Positions 16,311-25,609 of a stretch of 64,000 nt of DNA are shown here, piece by piece. The DNA comes from an uncultured Collinsella sp. (lineage in GTDB: Bacteria; Actinomycetota; Coriobacteriia; Coriobacteriales; Coriobacteriaceae). The stretch lies in assembly GCA_900541235.1 (NCBI GenBank), contig UQIW01000002.1, forward strand, positions 1 to 64,000, read 5' to 3'. Under the pieces are notes generated by a model. The model was not told the DNA's origin, searched no databases, and saw nothing but the letters and a program-made list of their open reading frames with translations. A program made the translations under genes and the position numbers. Numbering within the stretch: the stretch's first letter is position 1; every line of letters starts with the position of its first letter.

Positions 16311-17645
16311 ATGAAACCTATCGTCGCCGTCGTCGGACGCCCCAACGTGGGCAAGTCCACGCTCGTTAACCGCCTGGCCCAGACCTCGGACGCCATCGTC
16401 CACGAGTCTCGCGGCGTCACGCGCGACCGCTCGTATCACACGGCCGATTGGAACGGCCGCGAGTTCACCATCGTCGACACGGGCGGCATCGAGCCGCTCA
16501 AGAGCGACGACGTCTTTGCCACGCCCATTCGCGACCAGGCGCTCGCCGCCGCCGAGGAAGCCGCCGTCATCCTGTTTGTGGTCGACGGCCGCACCGGCGT
16601 CACCGAGGAGGACGAGTCTGTCGCCCGCATGCTCAAGCGCTGCGACAAGCCGGTCTTTCTGCTGGTGAACAAGCTCGACAATCCCGATCGCGAGAACGAC
16701 AGCATCTGGGAGTTCTATTCGCTTGGCATCGGCGAGCCCACGCCGCTCTCGGCCCTGCATGGCCACGGCACGGGCGACCTGCTCGATGACATCGTGGCCC
16801 TACTTCCGGAGGAAGAGGACGAGGTCGCCGATGAGTTCCCCGACGCACTGAACGTCGCCATCATCGGCCGTCCCAACGCCGGTAAGTCGTCGCTGTTCAA
16901 CCGCATCCTGGGCGCCGACCGCTCTATCGTGTCCAACATTGCCGGCACGACGCGCGACGCCATCGACACGGTCGTCGAGCGTAACGGCAAGCACTACCGC
17001 ATGGTAGACACCGCGGGCATTCGCAAGAAGAGCACCGTGTACGAGAACATCGAGTACTACTCGATGGTCCGCGGCCTGCGCGCCATCGACCGCGCCGACG
17101 TGGCGCTGCTCGTCGTTGACGCCTCCGTGGGCGTTACCGAGCAGGACCAGAAGGTCATGGGTCTTGCCATCGAGCGCGGCTGCGCCATCGTTGTGCTGCT
17201 CAACAAGTGGGATCTGCTCGACGACGACCATAAGCGCGAGGCCTGCATGGAAACCATCGACCGCCGTCTGGGCGTCATGGCTCCCTGGGCCCAGTACCTG
17301 CGCATCTCTGCCCTGACCGGCCGCAGCGTCGAGAAGATCTGGGCAATGGTCGACGCCGCCGAAAAGACGCGCTCGCAAAAGATCAGCACCTCGCGCCTCA
17401 ACACGTTCCTCACCGACCTGCGCGAGTTCGGTCATACCGTGGTGGACGGCAAGCGCCGCCTGCGTATGCACTACGTGACCCAGACGGGCGTCAACCCGCC
17501 GACGTTCACGTTCTTCGTCAACCACAGCGACCTGGTCAACGACACCTACCAGCGCTACGTGGAGAACCGCATGCGCTCGACCTTCGACTTTGCCGGCACG
17601 CCCATTCGACTCTTCTTTAGGAAGAAGGAGCAAAAGGATGCATAA
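16311..17645 (+). CDS. der: Ribosome biogenesis GTPase Der
   Basis: 444 aa from ATG 16311 (AAGGAG upstream). Two tandem GTPase domains: GRPNVGKST at residues 9-17 with DTGG, and GRPNAGKSS near 185 with DTAG and NKWD; a C-terminal KH-like domain follows (MHYVTQTGVNPPTFTFFVN). Der (EngA) is essential for 50S subunit maturation. It overlaps the start of plsY by 8 bases. Confidence 0.97.
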   Translation: MKPIVAVVGRPNVGKSTLVNRLAQTSDAIVHESRGVTRDRSYHTADWNGREFTIVDTGGIEPLKSDDVFATPIRDQALAAAEEAAVILFVVDGRTGVTEEDESVARMLKRCDKPVFLLVNKLDNPDRENDSIWEFYSLGIGEPTPLSALHGHGTGDLLDDIVALLPEEEDEVADEFPDALNVAIIGRPNAGKSSLFNRILGADRSIVSNIAGTTRDAIDTVVERNGKHYRMVDTAGIRKKSTVYENIEYYSMVRGLRAIDRADVALLVVDASVGVTEQDQKVMGLAIERGCAIVVLLNKWDLLDDDHKREACMETIDRRLGVMAPWAQYLRISALTGRSVEKIWAMVDAAEKTRSQKISTSRLNTFLTDLREFGHTVVDGKRRLRMHYVTQTGVNPPTFTFFVNHSDLVNDTYQRYVENRMRSTFDFAGTPIRLFFRKKEQKDA

Positions 17646-18321
17646 TCCGATTCTTCTGACCGCCATCTGCGCCGTGGTCTCGTTCTTTATCGGGGCGATT
17701 CCGTTTGGTCTGATCCTGGGCCGCGTGTTCAACCACACGGACATTCGTAAGGCGGGCTCCGGCAACATCGGCACCACCAACGCCCTGCGCGTGGCCGGCC
17801 CCAAGGTGGCCGCGCTCACGCTGCTGCTCGACTGCCTTAAGGGCGCCATCTGCGTCCTTATCGCGCGTCCGCTCATTGCCGACTTGGGCTATGGCTTCCC
17901 CGTGAGCATTATGGCCCCCGGTGCCGCCGGCGACTGGATGCTCGGCGTCATCTGCCTGGCAGCCGTGTGGGGCCATATCTTCTCGCCCTACCTCAACTTC
18001 CATGGCGGCAAGGGCATCGCGGTTGGTCTGGGCGTCATCCTCGCCTGGTACTGGCCCATCGGACTTTCGCTGCTGGGCATGTTTATCGTGGCCGTCGCCA
18101 TCACCAAGTTTGTGTCGGTGGGCTCGCTTGCCGCGGCCATCGGTCTTCCCATTGCTGCCTGCGCGGTCTTTCCGTACAGCAGCCTCGGACTTAAGTTTTG
18201 CATGGCGCTGATCGGCATTACTGTGGTGTGGGCCCATCGTGCGAACATCAAAAAGCTCATGACCGGTAAGGAGTCCAAGCTCTCGTTTACCAAGCGCGTC
18301 ACCGAGCCCGACGATAAGTAG
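17638..18321 (+). CDS. plsY: Glycerol-3-phosphate acyltransferase PlsY
   Basis: 227 aa, five to six membrane segments. Conserved motifs GSGNIGTTNALR, FHGGKGIAVGLG and the final WAHRANIKKL are those of PlsY, which transfers acyl from acyl-phosphate to glycerol-3-phosphate, the first step of phospholipid synthesis. Starts within the end of der (AAGGAG upstream) and is followed 9 bases later by gpsA, which supplies its substrate. Confidence 0.96.
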   Translation: MHNPILLTAICAVVSFFIGAIPFGLILGRVFNHTDIRKAGSGNIGTTNALRVAGPKVAALTLLLDCLKGAICVLIARPLIADLGYGFPVSIMAPGAAGDWMLGVICLAAVWGHIFSPYLNFHGGKGIAVGLGVILAWYWPIGLSLLGMFIVAVAITKFVSVGSLAAAIGLPIAACAVFPYSSLGLKFCMALIGITVVWAHRANIKKLMTGKESKLSFTKRVTEPDDK

Positions 18322-18330
18322 GAGAGAGTC

Positions 18331-19338
18331 ATGAATGTTGCGCTGATTGGCTCTGGCTCCTGGGGAACCGCCGTCGCCGGCCTTGCCGCCGCGCGAGCCG
18401 AGCGCGTGACCATGTGGGCCCATAGCGAGCAGACGGCCGCCGGCATCAATGGCGAACACCGCAACCCCCGCTACCTTGTGGACTACGTGCTGCCCGGAAA
18501 CGTCGTCGCCACGACCGAGCTCGTGCAGGCGCTCGACGGCGCCGAGGCCATCATCTTTGCCGTTCCTTCGACGCACCTTCGCAGCGTGTGCCACCAGGCC
18601 GCGCCCTTTATCGCCGCCGATACCCCAGTGCTCTGCCTCACCAAGGGCATTGAGCCCGAGTCCGGCCTGCTCATGAGCGAGGTCATCGCCAGCGAGATCG
18701 GCAACGAGTCGCGCGTGGCGGCGCTCTCGGGCCCCAACCATGCTGAGGAAATCTGCCGCGGCGGGCTTTCTGCCGCCGTCATCGCCAGCAAAGACCCGCA
18801 GATAGGGGAGACCTTTAAGGACCTGCTCCTATCCACGGCCTTCCGCATCTACCTGACGCAGGACATGACCGGCGTCGAGGTCTGCGGCGCCATGAAAAAC
18901 GTCATCGCCATCGTGTGTGGCATTTCCGCCGGCTCCGGCGCGGGCGACAACACGCTCGCCCTTATCATGACGCGAGGTCTGGCCGAGATCAGCCGTCTGG
19001 TGCATGCCCGCGGCGGCCAGGCCATCACCTGCATGGGCCTTGCCGGCATGGGCGACCTCATTGCCACCTGCACTTCGGAGCATTCGCGCAACCGCACCTT
19101 TGGCTACGAGTTTGCCCACGGCGTGTCGCTCGACGAGTATCAGGAGCGCACGCATATGGTGGTCGAGGGCGCCGTCGCGGCCCGCAGCGTCAGCGAGCTT
19201 GCCCGCTCACTGGGCGTAGACATTCCGCTCACCTTTGCCGTGGAGCAAACGCTCTACAACGGTGTTACTTTGGATAGGGCGCTCGAGATTCTCACCGACC
19301 GCGTCCCCTCTCAAGAGTTCTACGGACTCACCGACTAG
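18331..19338 (+). CDS. gpsA: NAD(P)-dependent glycerol-3-phosphate dehydrogenase
   Basis: 335 aa. N-terminal Rossmann motif GSGSWGTA (8-15), the catalytic region EVCGAMKNVIAI and the GLAGMGDLIATCTSEHSRNR block are all present. It reduces dihydroxyacetone phosphate to sn-glycerol-3-phosphate for PlsY. Preceded by GGAGAG and tightly spaced within the plsY-gpsA-rpe stretch. Confidence 0.97.
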   Translation: MNVALIGSGSWGTAVAGLAAARAERVTMWAHSEQTAAGINGEHRNPRYLVDYVLPGNVVATTELVQALDGAEAIIFAVPSTHLRSVCHQAAPFIAADTPVLCLTKGIEPESGLLMSEVIASEIGNESRVAALSGPNHAEEICRGGLSAAVIASKDPQIGETFKDLLLSTAFRIYLTQDMTGVEVCGAMKNVIAIVCGISAGSGAGDNTLALIMTRGLAEISRLVHARGGQAITCMGLAGMGDLIATCTSEHSRNRTFGYEFAHGVSLDEYQERTHMVVEGAVAARSVSELARSLGVDIPLTFAVEQTLYNGVTLDRALEILTDRVPSQEFYGLTD

Positions 19339-19356
19339 CGCAGAAAGGCTACTACC

Positions 19357-20028
19357 ATGGGTTCCATCAAAATCGCTCCGTCCGTCCTTTCGGCCGACAT
19401 GGCCAACCTCAAGGGCGAACTCGACAAGATCGCCGGTGCCGACTACGTGCACTTCGACGTCATGGACGGCCACTTTACCGGCAACCTCACCTTTGGCGTT
19501 GACATCCTTAAGGCCGTCAAGCGCTCCACCAACGTGCCGGTCGACGCGCACCTGATGGTGTCGAACCCCGACGAAACGGTCGATTGGTACGCCGACGCCG
19601 GTGCCGATATGATCACCGTGCACTACGAGGCCTCCACGCACCTGCACCGCACGCTCACGCATCTGCAGCAGCGCGGCGTCAAGGCCGGTGTGGTGCTCAA
19701 CCCCGCCACCCCCGTGTGCGTTCTCGAGAGCATCATCGACGTCGTCGATATGGTGCTGCTGATGAGCGTGAACCCCGGCTTTGGCGGCCAGAGCTTTATC
19801 CCGGGCACCATCGCTAAGCTCCACGAGCTCAAGGCGATGTGCGAGCGTCACGGCGTTTCGCCCCTCATCGAGGTCGACGGCGGCATCTCTTCCAAGAACA
19901 TTGCCGAGGTCGTCAAGGCCGGCGCCAACGTGCTCGTTGCCGGCTCCGCCGTATTTAAGTCCGAAGATCCCGCCGCCGAGGTTGCGCTGCTGCAGAAGCT
20001 GGGCAACGAGGCCGCACAGGAGGCATAA
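19357..20028 (+). CDS. rpe: Ribulose-phosphate 3-epimerase
   Basis: 223 aa TIM barrel. KIAPSVLSADMANL, HFDVMDGHFTGNLTFG (metal-binding His/Asp), DAHLMV, MSVNPGFGGQSF and EVDGGISSKN are diagnostic. It interconverts ribulose-5-phosphate and xylulose-5-phosphate. Ribosome site AGAAAGG upstream; six bases separate it from the cysteine desulfurase gene. Confidence 0.97.
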   Translation: MGSIKIAPSVLSADMANLKGELDKIAGADYVHFDVMDGHFTGNLTFGVDILKAVKRSTNVPVDAHLMVSNPDETVDWYADAGADMITVHYEASTHLHRTLTHLQQRGVKAGVVLNPATPVCVLESIIDVVDMVLLMSVNPGFGGQSFIPGTIAKLHELKAMCERHGVSPLIEVDGGISSKNIAEVVKAGANVLVAGSAVFKSEDPAAEVALLQKLGNEAAQEA

Positions 20029-20034
20029 ACCCTT

Positions 20035-21213
20035 ATGACCGCAGGTCAAAACCGCATACCCGTGAATCTTGACTTCGCCGCCTCGACGCCTATGCGCGCC
20101 GAGGCGCGCCTTGCGCAGCGCGAGTACGACGACAGCGAGCTTGCCGGCGTCAACCCCAACTCGCTGCATTCGCTCGGCCGCAAGGCCGCTGCACGCCTGG
20201 AAGTGGCGCGTCGCGAGATTGCCCGCAGCTTTGGCGCGCGCGTTCGCCCGTCCGAGATTGTTTTGACCAACGGCGGCACCGAAGCCAACCAGCTGGCGCT
20301 GCTCGGTCTTGCCGAGGGCGCTCGTCAGCGCGATCGCAAGCGTAACCGCGTGATCGTATCTGCCATCGAGCACGATTCGATTCTGGACAACCTGCCGCTG
20401 CTGCGTGCTGCCGGCTTTACCGTCGACCTGGTGCAGCCCTGCCGTGCAGGTTATATTGAGCCTGCCGCGCTGAGCGACTTGCTCGGCGACGACGTGGCGC
20501 TCGTGAGCATCATGGTTGCCAACAACGAGACCGGCGTGGTGCAGCCCATCCGCGAGCTGACCGCCGCTGCACATGCTGTCGGCGCCCTGTTCCACACCGA
20601 TGCCATCCAGGGTTATCTGCATATTCCGCTCGATGTCACCGAGCTGGGCGTCGATGCTATGACCGTTGCCGCGCACAAGATCGGCGGCCCCGTGGCATCC
20701 GGCGCACTCTACCTTAAGAACCGCACGCCGCTGCGTCCGCGCATCTTTGGCGGTGGACAGGAAGCCGGACGTCGTGCCGGCACGCAGGACCTGCGCACGC
20801 AGCTGGCCTTTGCCGCCGCCGCCTCCGCGCTGTTGCCGACCGTGGCCCAGGAGCGCACGACGCTGCAGGCCTTGTCCGACAAACTCTACGCCACGCTTAC
20901 GGCTCATCCGCGCATTCACGCCACTATGGGCGACTATGCGCAGGCCGACCGTCTGCCCGGCATGGTATCGATCTACATTGACGGCATGGACTCCGAGGAG
21001 CTCATCATCAAGCTCGACGCCGCCGGCTTTGAGGTGTCGGCAGGCTCGGCATGCTCGAGCGGCAGCATGGACCCGAGCCATGTTCTCAGCGCCATGGGCA
21101 TTGGTCGCGAGCAGGCATTGGGCGCTCTGCGTATCTCGTTTGATGACCGTGTGAACCCTGTCGACCTGGACGAGTTTGCCCAGACGCTGCTCTCGATCGT
21201 GGGTGCCGCATGA
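20035..21213 (+). CDS. Cysteine desulfurase (NifS/IscS class)
   Basis: 392 aa PLP enzyme. The PLP lysine is Lys215 in VAAHKIGGP; the mobile-loop cysteine is Cys340 in GSACSSGS, the longer class I type loop. NGGTEANQLAL and NNETGVVQPI are also present. It removes sulfur from cysteine for Fe-S clusters or thio-modification of tRNA. No iscU or mnmA lies next to it, so the acceptor is not indicated by context. Its stop overlaps the next start (ATGA). Confidence 0.92.
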   Translation: MTAGQNRIPVNLDFAASTPMRAEARLAQREYDDSELAGVNPNSLHSLGRKAAARLEVARREIARSFGARVRPSEIVLTNGGTEANQLALLGLAEGARQRDRKRNRVIVSAIEHDSILDNLPLLRAAGFTVDLVQPCRAGYIEPAALSDLLGDDVALVSIMVANNETGVVQPIRELTAAAHAVGALFHTDAIQGYLHIPLDVTELGVDAMTVAAHKIGGPVASGALYLKNRTPLRPRIFGGGQEAGRRAGTQDLRTQLAFAAAASALLPTVAQERTTLQALSDKLYATLTAHPRIHATMGDYAQADRLPGMVSIYIDGMDSEELIIKLDAAGFEVSAGSACSSGSMDPSHVLSAMGIGREQALGALRISFDDRVNPVDLDEFAQTLLSIVGAA

Positions 21214-22019
21214 TCGTCGCCGAGCTTGAACGTGGGCTGCTGGCGCGCTACCCCAAGGCGGACGCCGAGGGCTGGGATCACGTAGGACTCTCCGTTGGCG
21301 ATCCGGCCGCGGAGATCACCGGCGTTGCCTGCGCGCTCGATGCGACCGAAGCTAATGTTCGCCGCGCCCAAGAAGGCGGCGCCAACGTGCTGCTGACGCA
21401 TCATCCCATATACATCAAGGCGCCCGAGGCGTTTTGTCCGTCGGATTCCGCACGCCCCCAATGCAGCGCGGCGCTCTACGAGGCAGCGCGTTGCGGCGTG
21501 AGCATTATCTCGCTCCACACCAACCTGGACCGCTCGCACGAAGCCCGCGTCTGCCTGAGTGAGCTGCTGGGTGCCGTACCCGTGAGCTCACTGGAGCACG
21601 TGGACGACCCCGAGCCGACCGGCCTGGGCGCGCTTGCAACGCTCAACGACCCGTGCACGCTGCGCGATCTTGCCACCCGTGCTGCCACAGCCTTCGGCAG
21701 CGACCCGCGTGTGTGGGGCGAAGTTGATCGCCCGTGCCGCACCGTCGCCATTTTGGGCGGCTCCCTGGGCGACTTTGGAGAGCTCGCCATCGCCGCCGGT
21801 GCGGATGTTGTCGTGACGGGCGAGGCAGGCTATCACGTGGCGCAGGACCTTGCCTTGCGTGGGCTACCGGTGATCTTGCTCGGCCACGACCGCTCCGAGG
21901 AGCCGTTCGTTGATATATTGATGAACTCTGCAGTTGACGCCGGGGTCGACCCCCGTCATGCGATTAAAATACTGAACCCTTGCCAATGGTGGACTGTGAC
22001 AAAAGGAGAGAACTTATGA
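21210..22019 (+). CDS. Nif3-like dinuclear metal centre protein
   Basis: 269 aa. Early block WDHVGLSVGDP, metal-binding LLTHHPIYIK, ISLHTNLDRS and near the C-terminus VVTGEAGYHVAQD followed by LLGHDRSEEP match the Nif3/YbgI family, which binds two metal ions in a ring-shaped hexamer. Proposed as GTP cyclohydrolase I type 2 homologue, but activity is not settled. Four-base overlaps at both ends couple it to its neighbours, a zinc ribbon protein following. Confidence 0.93.
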   Translation: MIVAELERGLLARYPKADAEGWDHVGLSVGDPAAEITGVACALDATEANVRRAQEGGANVLLTHHPIYIKAPEAFCPSDSARPQCSAALYEAARCGVSIISLHTNLDRSHEARVCLSELLGAVPVSSLEHVDDPEPTGLGALATLNDPCTLRDLATRAATAFGSDPRVWGEVDRPCRTVAILGGSLGDFGELAIAAGADVVVTGEAGYHVAQDLALRGLPVILLGHDRSEEPFVDILMNSAVDAGVDPRHAIKILNPCQWWTVTKGENL

Positions 22020-22735
22020 GCGCCGGCGCTACGCTACTCAAGCTGCAACAGATCGATTTGGAGCTCGCCCGCAACAAGAGCGAACTTGCCAATATGCCGG
22101 AGCTCAAGGAGCTCGCTTCCAAGCGTAAGACCTACGTTAAGCTCAAAGCCGAGATGACCAAGCTCTACGCCCAGCGCAAGGACCTGGACATTGAGCTCGA
22201 CGATCTCAACACCACCGAGATTCAGACCAACAACGCCATTGAGGCTGCCAAGAAGCGCCACGTCGACGGTTCCGACTACCGTGAGGTTCAGGACCTGGAG
22301 AATGAACTCGCAACCCTGGCCAAGCGTCTGGACAAGATTGAGCACACCCGCAAGGACGTCGTTGTCGCCCATAAGGAGGCGCTCGACCGCGAGGCCCGCG
22401 CACAGGCAATTATCGCCAAGTTCGAGGAGGGCGTGAAGGCCGATACCAAGGCCGCCCGCGCTAAGGCTGCCGACCTGCAGGCTCAGATTGACGCCGCCAC
22501 TAAGGAACGCACCGCGCTTGCCGCCACGCTGCCGGCCGACGTGCTCACCGACTACGAGCGTCTGCTCAAGCAGTTCCGCGGCCTGGCCGTCGAGACCATC
22601 CAGGGCAACATCCCCACAGTCTGCCACACCGCGCTGCAGGCATCGTCCATGAGCGACCTCAACCACGACGGTAGGTCAATTACGCACTGCCCGTACTGCC
22701 ACCGCCTCCTGGTACTCCCGAGCAAGGAAGCTTAA
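22016..22735 (+). CDS. Coiled-coil protein with C-terminal zinc ribbon
   Basis: 239 aa from ATG 22016 (GGAGAG upstream; overlaps the Nif3 stop). Residues about 10-190 form a long antiparallel coiled coil; the C-terminus has a CHTAL/HCPYCHRLL metal knuckle. This matches the C4-type zinc ribbon (CdsZ-like) family that usually accompanies Nif3 homologues. The N-terminal knuckle is degenerate (one Cys then His), so zinc binding may be by Cys/His. Cellular role not firmly known. Confidence 0.88.
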   Translation: MSAGATLLKLQQIDLELARNKSELANMPELKELASKRKTYVKLKAEMTKLYAQRKDLDIELDDLNTTEIQTNNAIEAAKKRHVDGSDYREVQDLENELATLAKRLDKIEHTRKDVVVAHKEALDREARAQAIIAKFEEGVKADTKAARAKAADLQAQIDAATKERTALAATLPADVLTDYERLLKQFRGLAVETIQGNIPTVCHTALQASSMSDLNHDGRSITHCPYCHRLLVLPSKEA

Positions 22736-22738
22736 ACG

Positions 22739-23950
22739 ATGACGGCATCCAACAATTCAATGCAACTTGAGGGAAAAACGATCCTGCTGGGCATTACCGG
22801 CGGGATCGCCGCCTATAAGTCGTGCAATATCGTGCGCCTGCTGCAAAAGCGCGGCGCGCGCGTCAAGGTCGTTATGAGCGAGCATGCCACGGAGTTCGTG
22901 GGGCCGCTTACCTTCCGCGCGCTCACCAACGAGCCCGTTGCCGTGGGCCTATTCGACGATCCCTCCGACCCCATCCACCACATTTCGCTGGCGCAGGAGC
23001 CCGATCTGGTGGTCGTGGCGCCCGCGACGGCCAATATCATCGCCAAGATGGCAAACGGTATCGCCGATGACCTCATCTCCACCACGCTGCTTGCGACGCC
23101 GCGACCCATCGTGATCGCACCCGCTATGAACAACGGCATGTGGAAGGCGCCGGCGACGCAGGCCAACATGGCCACGCTGCGCGAGCGTGGTGTCCATGTG
23201 GTGGGACCCGGCAGCGGCTACCTTGCCTGCGGCGACGTGGACACGGGACGCATGAACGAGCCCGAGGACATCGTCGAGGCCATCTGCGAGGTGCTGAACC
23301 CCGTCCCGCAATACCTTGCGGGCAAGCGAATCGTGATCACCGCCGGCCCCACGCACGAGCCGATCGACCCCGTACGCTTCATCGGAAACCAGTCGTCGGG
23401 CAAGATGGGCATCGCCCTGGCGGGGGAGGCCGCTCGCCGCGGTGCTGCGGTCACGCTTGTGCTGGGGCCGACATCGCTCGATGTTCCCCACGGCGTGGAG
23501 TGCGTGCGCGTGCAGACCGCCGAAGAGATGCTGCAGGCAGCGCTGAGCGCCTTTCAGACGGCTGATGCGGCCATTTGTGCGGCCGCTGTCGCCGACTACA
23601 CCCCCGCGACCCCTGCCGACCATAAGCTCAAAAAGGCCAACGAGCGCCTGGATCGCATCGAACTGGTCGAGACGGTCGATATTTTGGCCGAGCTCTCGCG
23701 CCAAAAGGGAGAGCGGTGCGTGATCGGCTTTGCGGCCGAGACCGATAACGTCGTGGAGTACGCGCAGCGCAAGCTTGCGCGCAAGGGTTGCGATGCCATT
23801 ATCGCCAACGATGTCTCGCGCGCCGATTCGGGCTTTGGAACCGATACCAACAAGGCCTGGATCGTGAGCAAAGCGGGCACGCAAGAACTTCCCGTGCTAA
23901 CAAAACCCCAGCTCGCAGATACAATTTTTGACTTGCTTCAAAATATTTAA
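22739..23950 (+). CDS. coaBC: Bifunctional CoaB/CoaC (pantothenate to CoA)
   Basis: 403 aa. N-terminal flavoprotein decarboxylase domain (LLGITGGIAAYKSCNIVRLL, then PAMNNGMW with the catalytic Asn-Met) and C-terminal synthetase (ITAGPTHEPIDPVRFIGNQSSGKMG, KLKK). It joins cysteine to phosphopantothenate and decarboxylates the product. Start 22739 is 3 bases after the zinc ribbon gene. A tRNA-Pro promoter begins right after the stop. Confidence 0.96.
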   Translation: MTASNNSMQLEGKTILLGITGGIAAYKSCNIVRLLQKRGARVKVVMSEHATEFVGPLTFRALTNEPVAVGLFDDPSDPIHHISLAQEPDLVVVAPATANIIAKMANGIADDLISTTLLATPRPIVIAPAMNNGMWKAPATQANMATLRERGVHVVGPGSGYLACGDVDTGRMNEPEDIVEAICEVLNPVPQYLAGKRIVITAGPTHEPIDPVRFIGNQSSGKMGIALAGEAARRGAAVTLVLGPTSLDVPHGVECVRVQTAEEMLQAALSAFQTADAAICAAAVADYTPATPADHKLKKANERLDRIELVETVDILAELSRQKGERCVIGFAAETDNVVEYAQRKLARKGCDAIIANDVSRADSGFGTDTNKAWIVSKAGTQELPVLTKPQLADTIFDLLQNI

Positions 23951-23958
23951 AAAAGTTC

Positions 23959-23988
23959 TTGCACAAGGGCAAAGTTTCGGGTTAATAT
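23959..23988 (+). promoter_or_regulatory. Promoter of tRNA-Pro
   Basis: TTGCAC (23959-23964) and TAATAT (23983-23988), 18-base spacer, 42 bases before the tRNA. Confidence 0.65.
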
Positions 23989-24030
23989 ACTCCCTGTTGC
24001 GAGCGAGAGCACAGCAACAAACAAAGGCTT

Positions 24031-24107
<77 letters not shown>

Positions 24108-24117
24108 GAAGTTTGCA

Positions 24118-24146
24118 GGTCAGGCACCCAGTGCCTGACCTTTTTT
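24118..24146 (+). terminator. Terminator of tRNA-Pro
   Basis: Perfect 10-bp stem GGTCAGGCAC/GTGCCTGACC, loop CCA, then TTTTTT. Confidence 0.93.
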
Positions 24147-24215
24147 GTTTTAATCACCATGATTATTTTGCTTAAAGCAACGACGTTCCCGCTCGATGTA
24201 ATCACCGAATCAAAA

Positions 24216-24274
24216 CGTGTACATCAGCCACCAAAATCGACATTTTTCGACATGTTTGGAGGCTGATGTACACG
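24216..24274. repeat. Inverted repeat upstream of phosphatidyltransferase gene
   Basis: 14-bp perfect arms CGTGTACATCAGCC (24216-24229) and GGCTGATGTACACG (24261-24274) around a 31-base AT-rich centre with TCGACAT repeated twice. No T tract follows, so it is not a normal terminator; it could be an operator or a structured leader. Confidence 0.55.
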
Positions 24275-24400
24275 AATGCGAAATCCCCGCCGCCTAAAAG
24301 CGCCCTCCACATGTCTGGACTCTCTATGCTTACGCTGGATAGACATCGCCGGAACGGGTATAGTATCGAAAGTTTTGTCGTTAACCAGCGGGGGAGTCCT

Positions 24401-25105
24401 GTGGGCATCAAAAAGAAGATCAAAAAGGAGCTTATCGGCACTTCCGATTACCCGTCGAATAAGATCTTTACGATCTCCAATTTCATCACCTTTACGCGCC
24501 TGATCCTCACCCTGGTATTTCTGTACCTGTTTGTGACGGACAACAACCGCGTCATCGCCATTGTTATCTACGCCGTTGCCGCCTCCACCGACTGGATGGA
24601 CGGCCAGATCGCCCGCATGACTAAGACGGTCTCATGGCTCGGCAAGGTCATGGATCCCATCTGCGACCGTGCGCTGCTGTTCACCGGCGTCTTGGGACTG
24701 GTGGTCCGCGGAGAGCTACCCATCTGGGTCTGCGTGCTCATTATTGGCCGCGACATCTATCTGGGCATCGGCACGCTTATCGTTCGTCATTATCACCGTC
24801 GCCCCATCGATGTCGTCTTCCCCGGAAAGATTGCCACAGCGCTGCTCATGACCGGATTCTCGCTCATGCTGCTCGGTTTCCCCGTTATTGACGGCCTGCA
24901 TCTTTTACCTTCAACCCTTAAGGCCTTCCCGGGCCTCAACGGAAGCTCGGTGCCCCTCGGCATCTTCTTTGTGTACGGCGGCGTGATCTTCTCCATGCTC
25001 ACGGCTGTCATCTACTCCATTAAGGGCGGAGTGGCCATTAAACAGGCTCTCGCGCATCCCGAGGACGAGGACATCGACTTTCTAAACCCTGAAATCGAAG
25101 ACTGA
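24401..25105 (+). CDS. CDP-alcohol phosphatidyltransferase (PgsA-like)
   Basis: 234 aa from GTG 24401, chosen for GGGGGAG just upstream; the frame is open further upstream without protein-like sequence. Five or six membrane segments. The family signature D-x2-DG-x2-AR-x8-G-x3-D-x3-D is complete in DWMDGQIARMTK...GKVMDPICD. It would join a CDP-diacylglycerol lipid to an alcohol. A second PgsA-type gene lies at 45307, so this one may use another alcohol such as inositol phosphate; substrate is not decided by sequence. Neighbouring garA-like and merR genes match actinobacterial synteny. Confidence 0.88.
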   Translation: MGIKKKIKKELIGTSDYPSNKIFTISNFITFTRLILTLVFLYLFVTDNNRVIAIVIYAVAASTDWMDGQIARMTKTVSWLGKVMDPICDRALLFTGVLGLVVRGELPIWVCVLIIGRDIYLGIGTLIVRHYHRRPIDVVFPGKIATALLMTGFSLMLLGFPVIDGLHLLPSTLKAFPGLNGSSVPLGIFFVYGGVIFSMLTAVIYSIKGGVAIKQALAHPEDEDIDFLNPEIED

Positions 25106-25171
25106 TTCGTTGGGGTATGATTACGTACGGTTCATTATTTGCGGCACGTCCGCGATAAGTTAGGGGTTGTC

Positions 25172-25606
25172 ATGGACAACATGGTTAACAATATGCCTCA
25201 GAATGATAAGGCTGCTGACGCTACCTGCGTATTCCGCGTGCCTTCAAGCGACGTCACCGTTCCCGACCTCATGGCCAACGTGCGCATCACCGCCCCCGTT
25301 CTGTCCATCGTCAAGGGTCCGCAGACTGGTGCCGCCTTTGAGCTCGAGGACGAAGTGACCACCATCGGCCGCGATCCTGCGAACGGCATCTTCCTCAATG
25401 ACATGACCGTTTCGCGCAGCCACGCGCGCATTATCCGCGAGGGCCTCGGCGCTCGCATCGAGGACCTGGGCTCGCTCAATGGCACCTGGGTCGACGGTGC
25501 CATAGTCAACGCGGCCCCGCTGCACGACGGTTCTTCCGTCCAGATCGGTACGTTTACGCTCATCTACCACGAGAGCACGCCGGAGCGCATCGAAACCGGT
25601 GAGTAG
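25172..25606 (+). CDS. FHA domain protein (GarA-like)
   Basis: 144 aa from ATG 25172 (AGGGG upstream). C-terminal FHA domain (about 50-135) with the phosphothreonine-binding residues in TIGRDPANG, TVSRSHARI and GSLNGTWVDG. The N-terminal tail contains ATCVFR (Thr18), resembling the phosphorylated ETTSVFR motif of mycobacterial GarA, which binds its own phospho-Thr and controls glutamate metabolism enzymes. The MerR gene directly after it is also the mycobacterial order. The kinase is not in this window. Confidence 0.85.
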   Translation: MDNMVNNMPQNDKAADATCVFRVPSSDVTVPDLMANVRITAPVLSIVKGPQTGAAFELEDEVTTIGRDPANGIFLNDMTVSRSHARIIREGLGARIEDLGSLNGTWVDGAIVNAAPLHDGSSVQIGTFTLIYHESTPERIETGE

Positions 25607-25609
25607 GGC

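Noticed and set aside
19207..21081. 624-codon minus-strand frame across rpe and the cysteine desulfurase
   Set aside because: Antisense shadow of conserved plus-strand enzymes, no family features.
24266..24400. N-terminal extension of the CDP-alcohol phosphatidyltransferase
   Set aside because: No hydrophobic or conserved sequence and no ribosome site; GTG 24401 has GGGGGAG.
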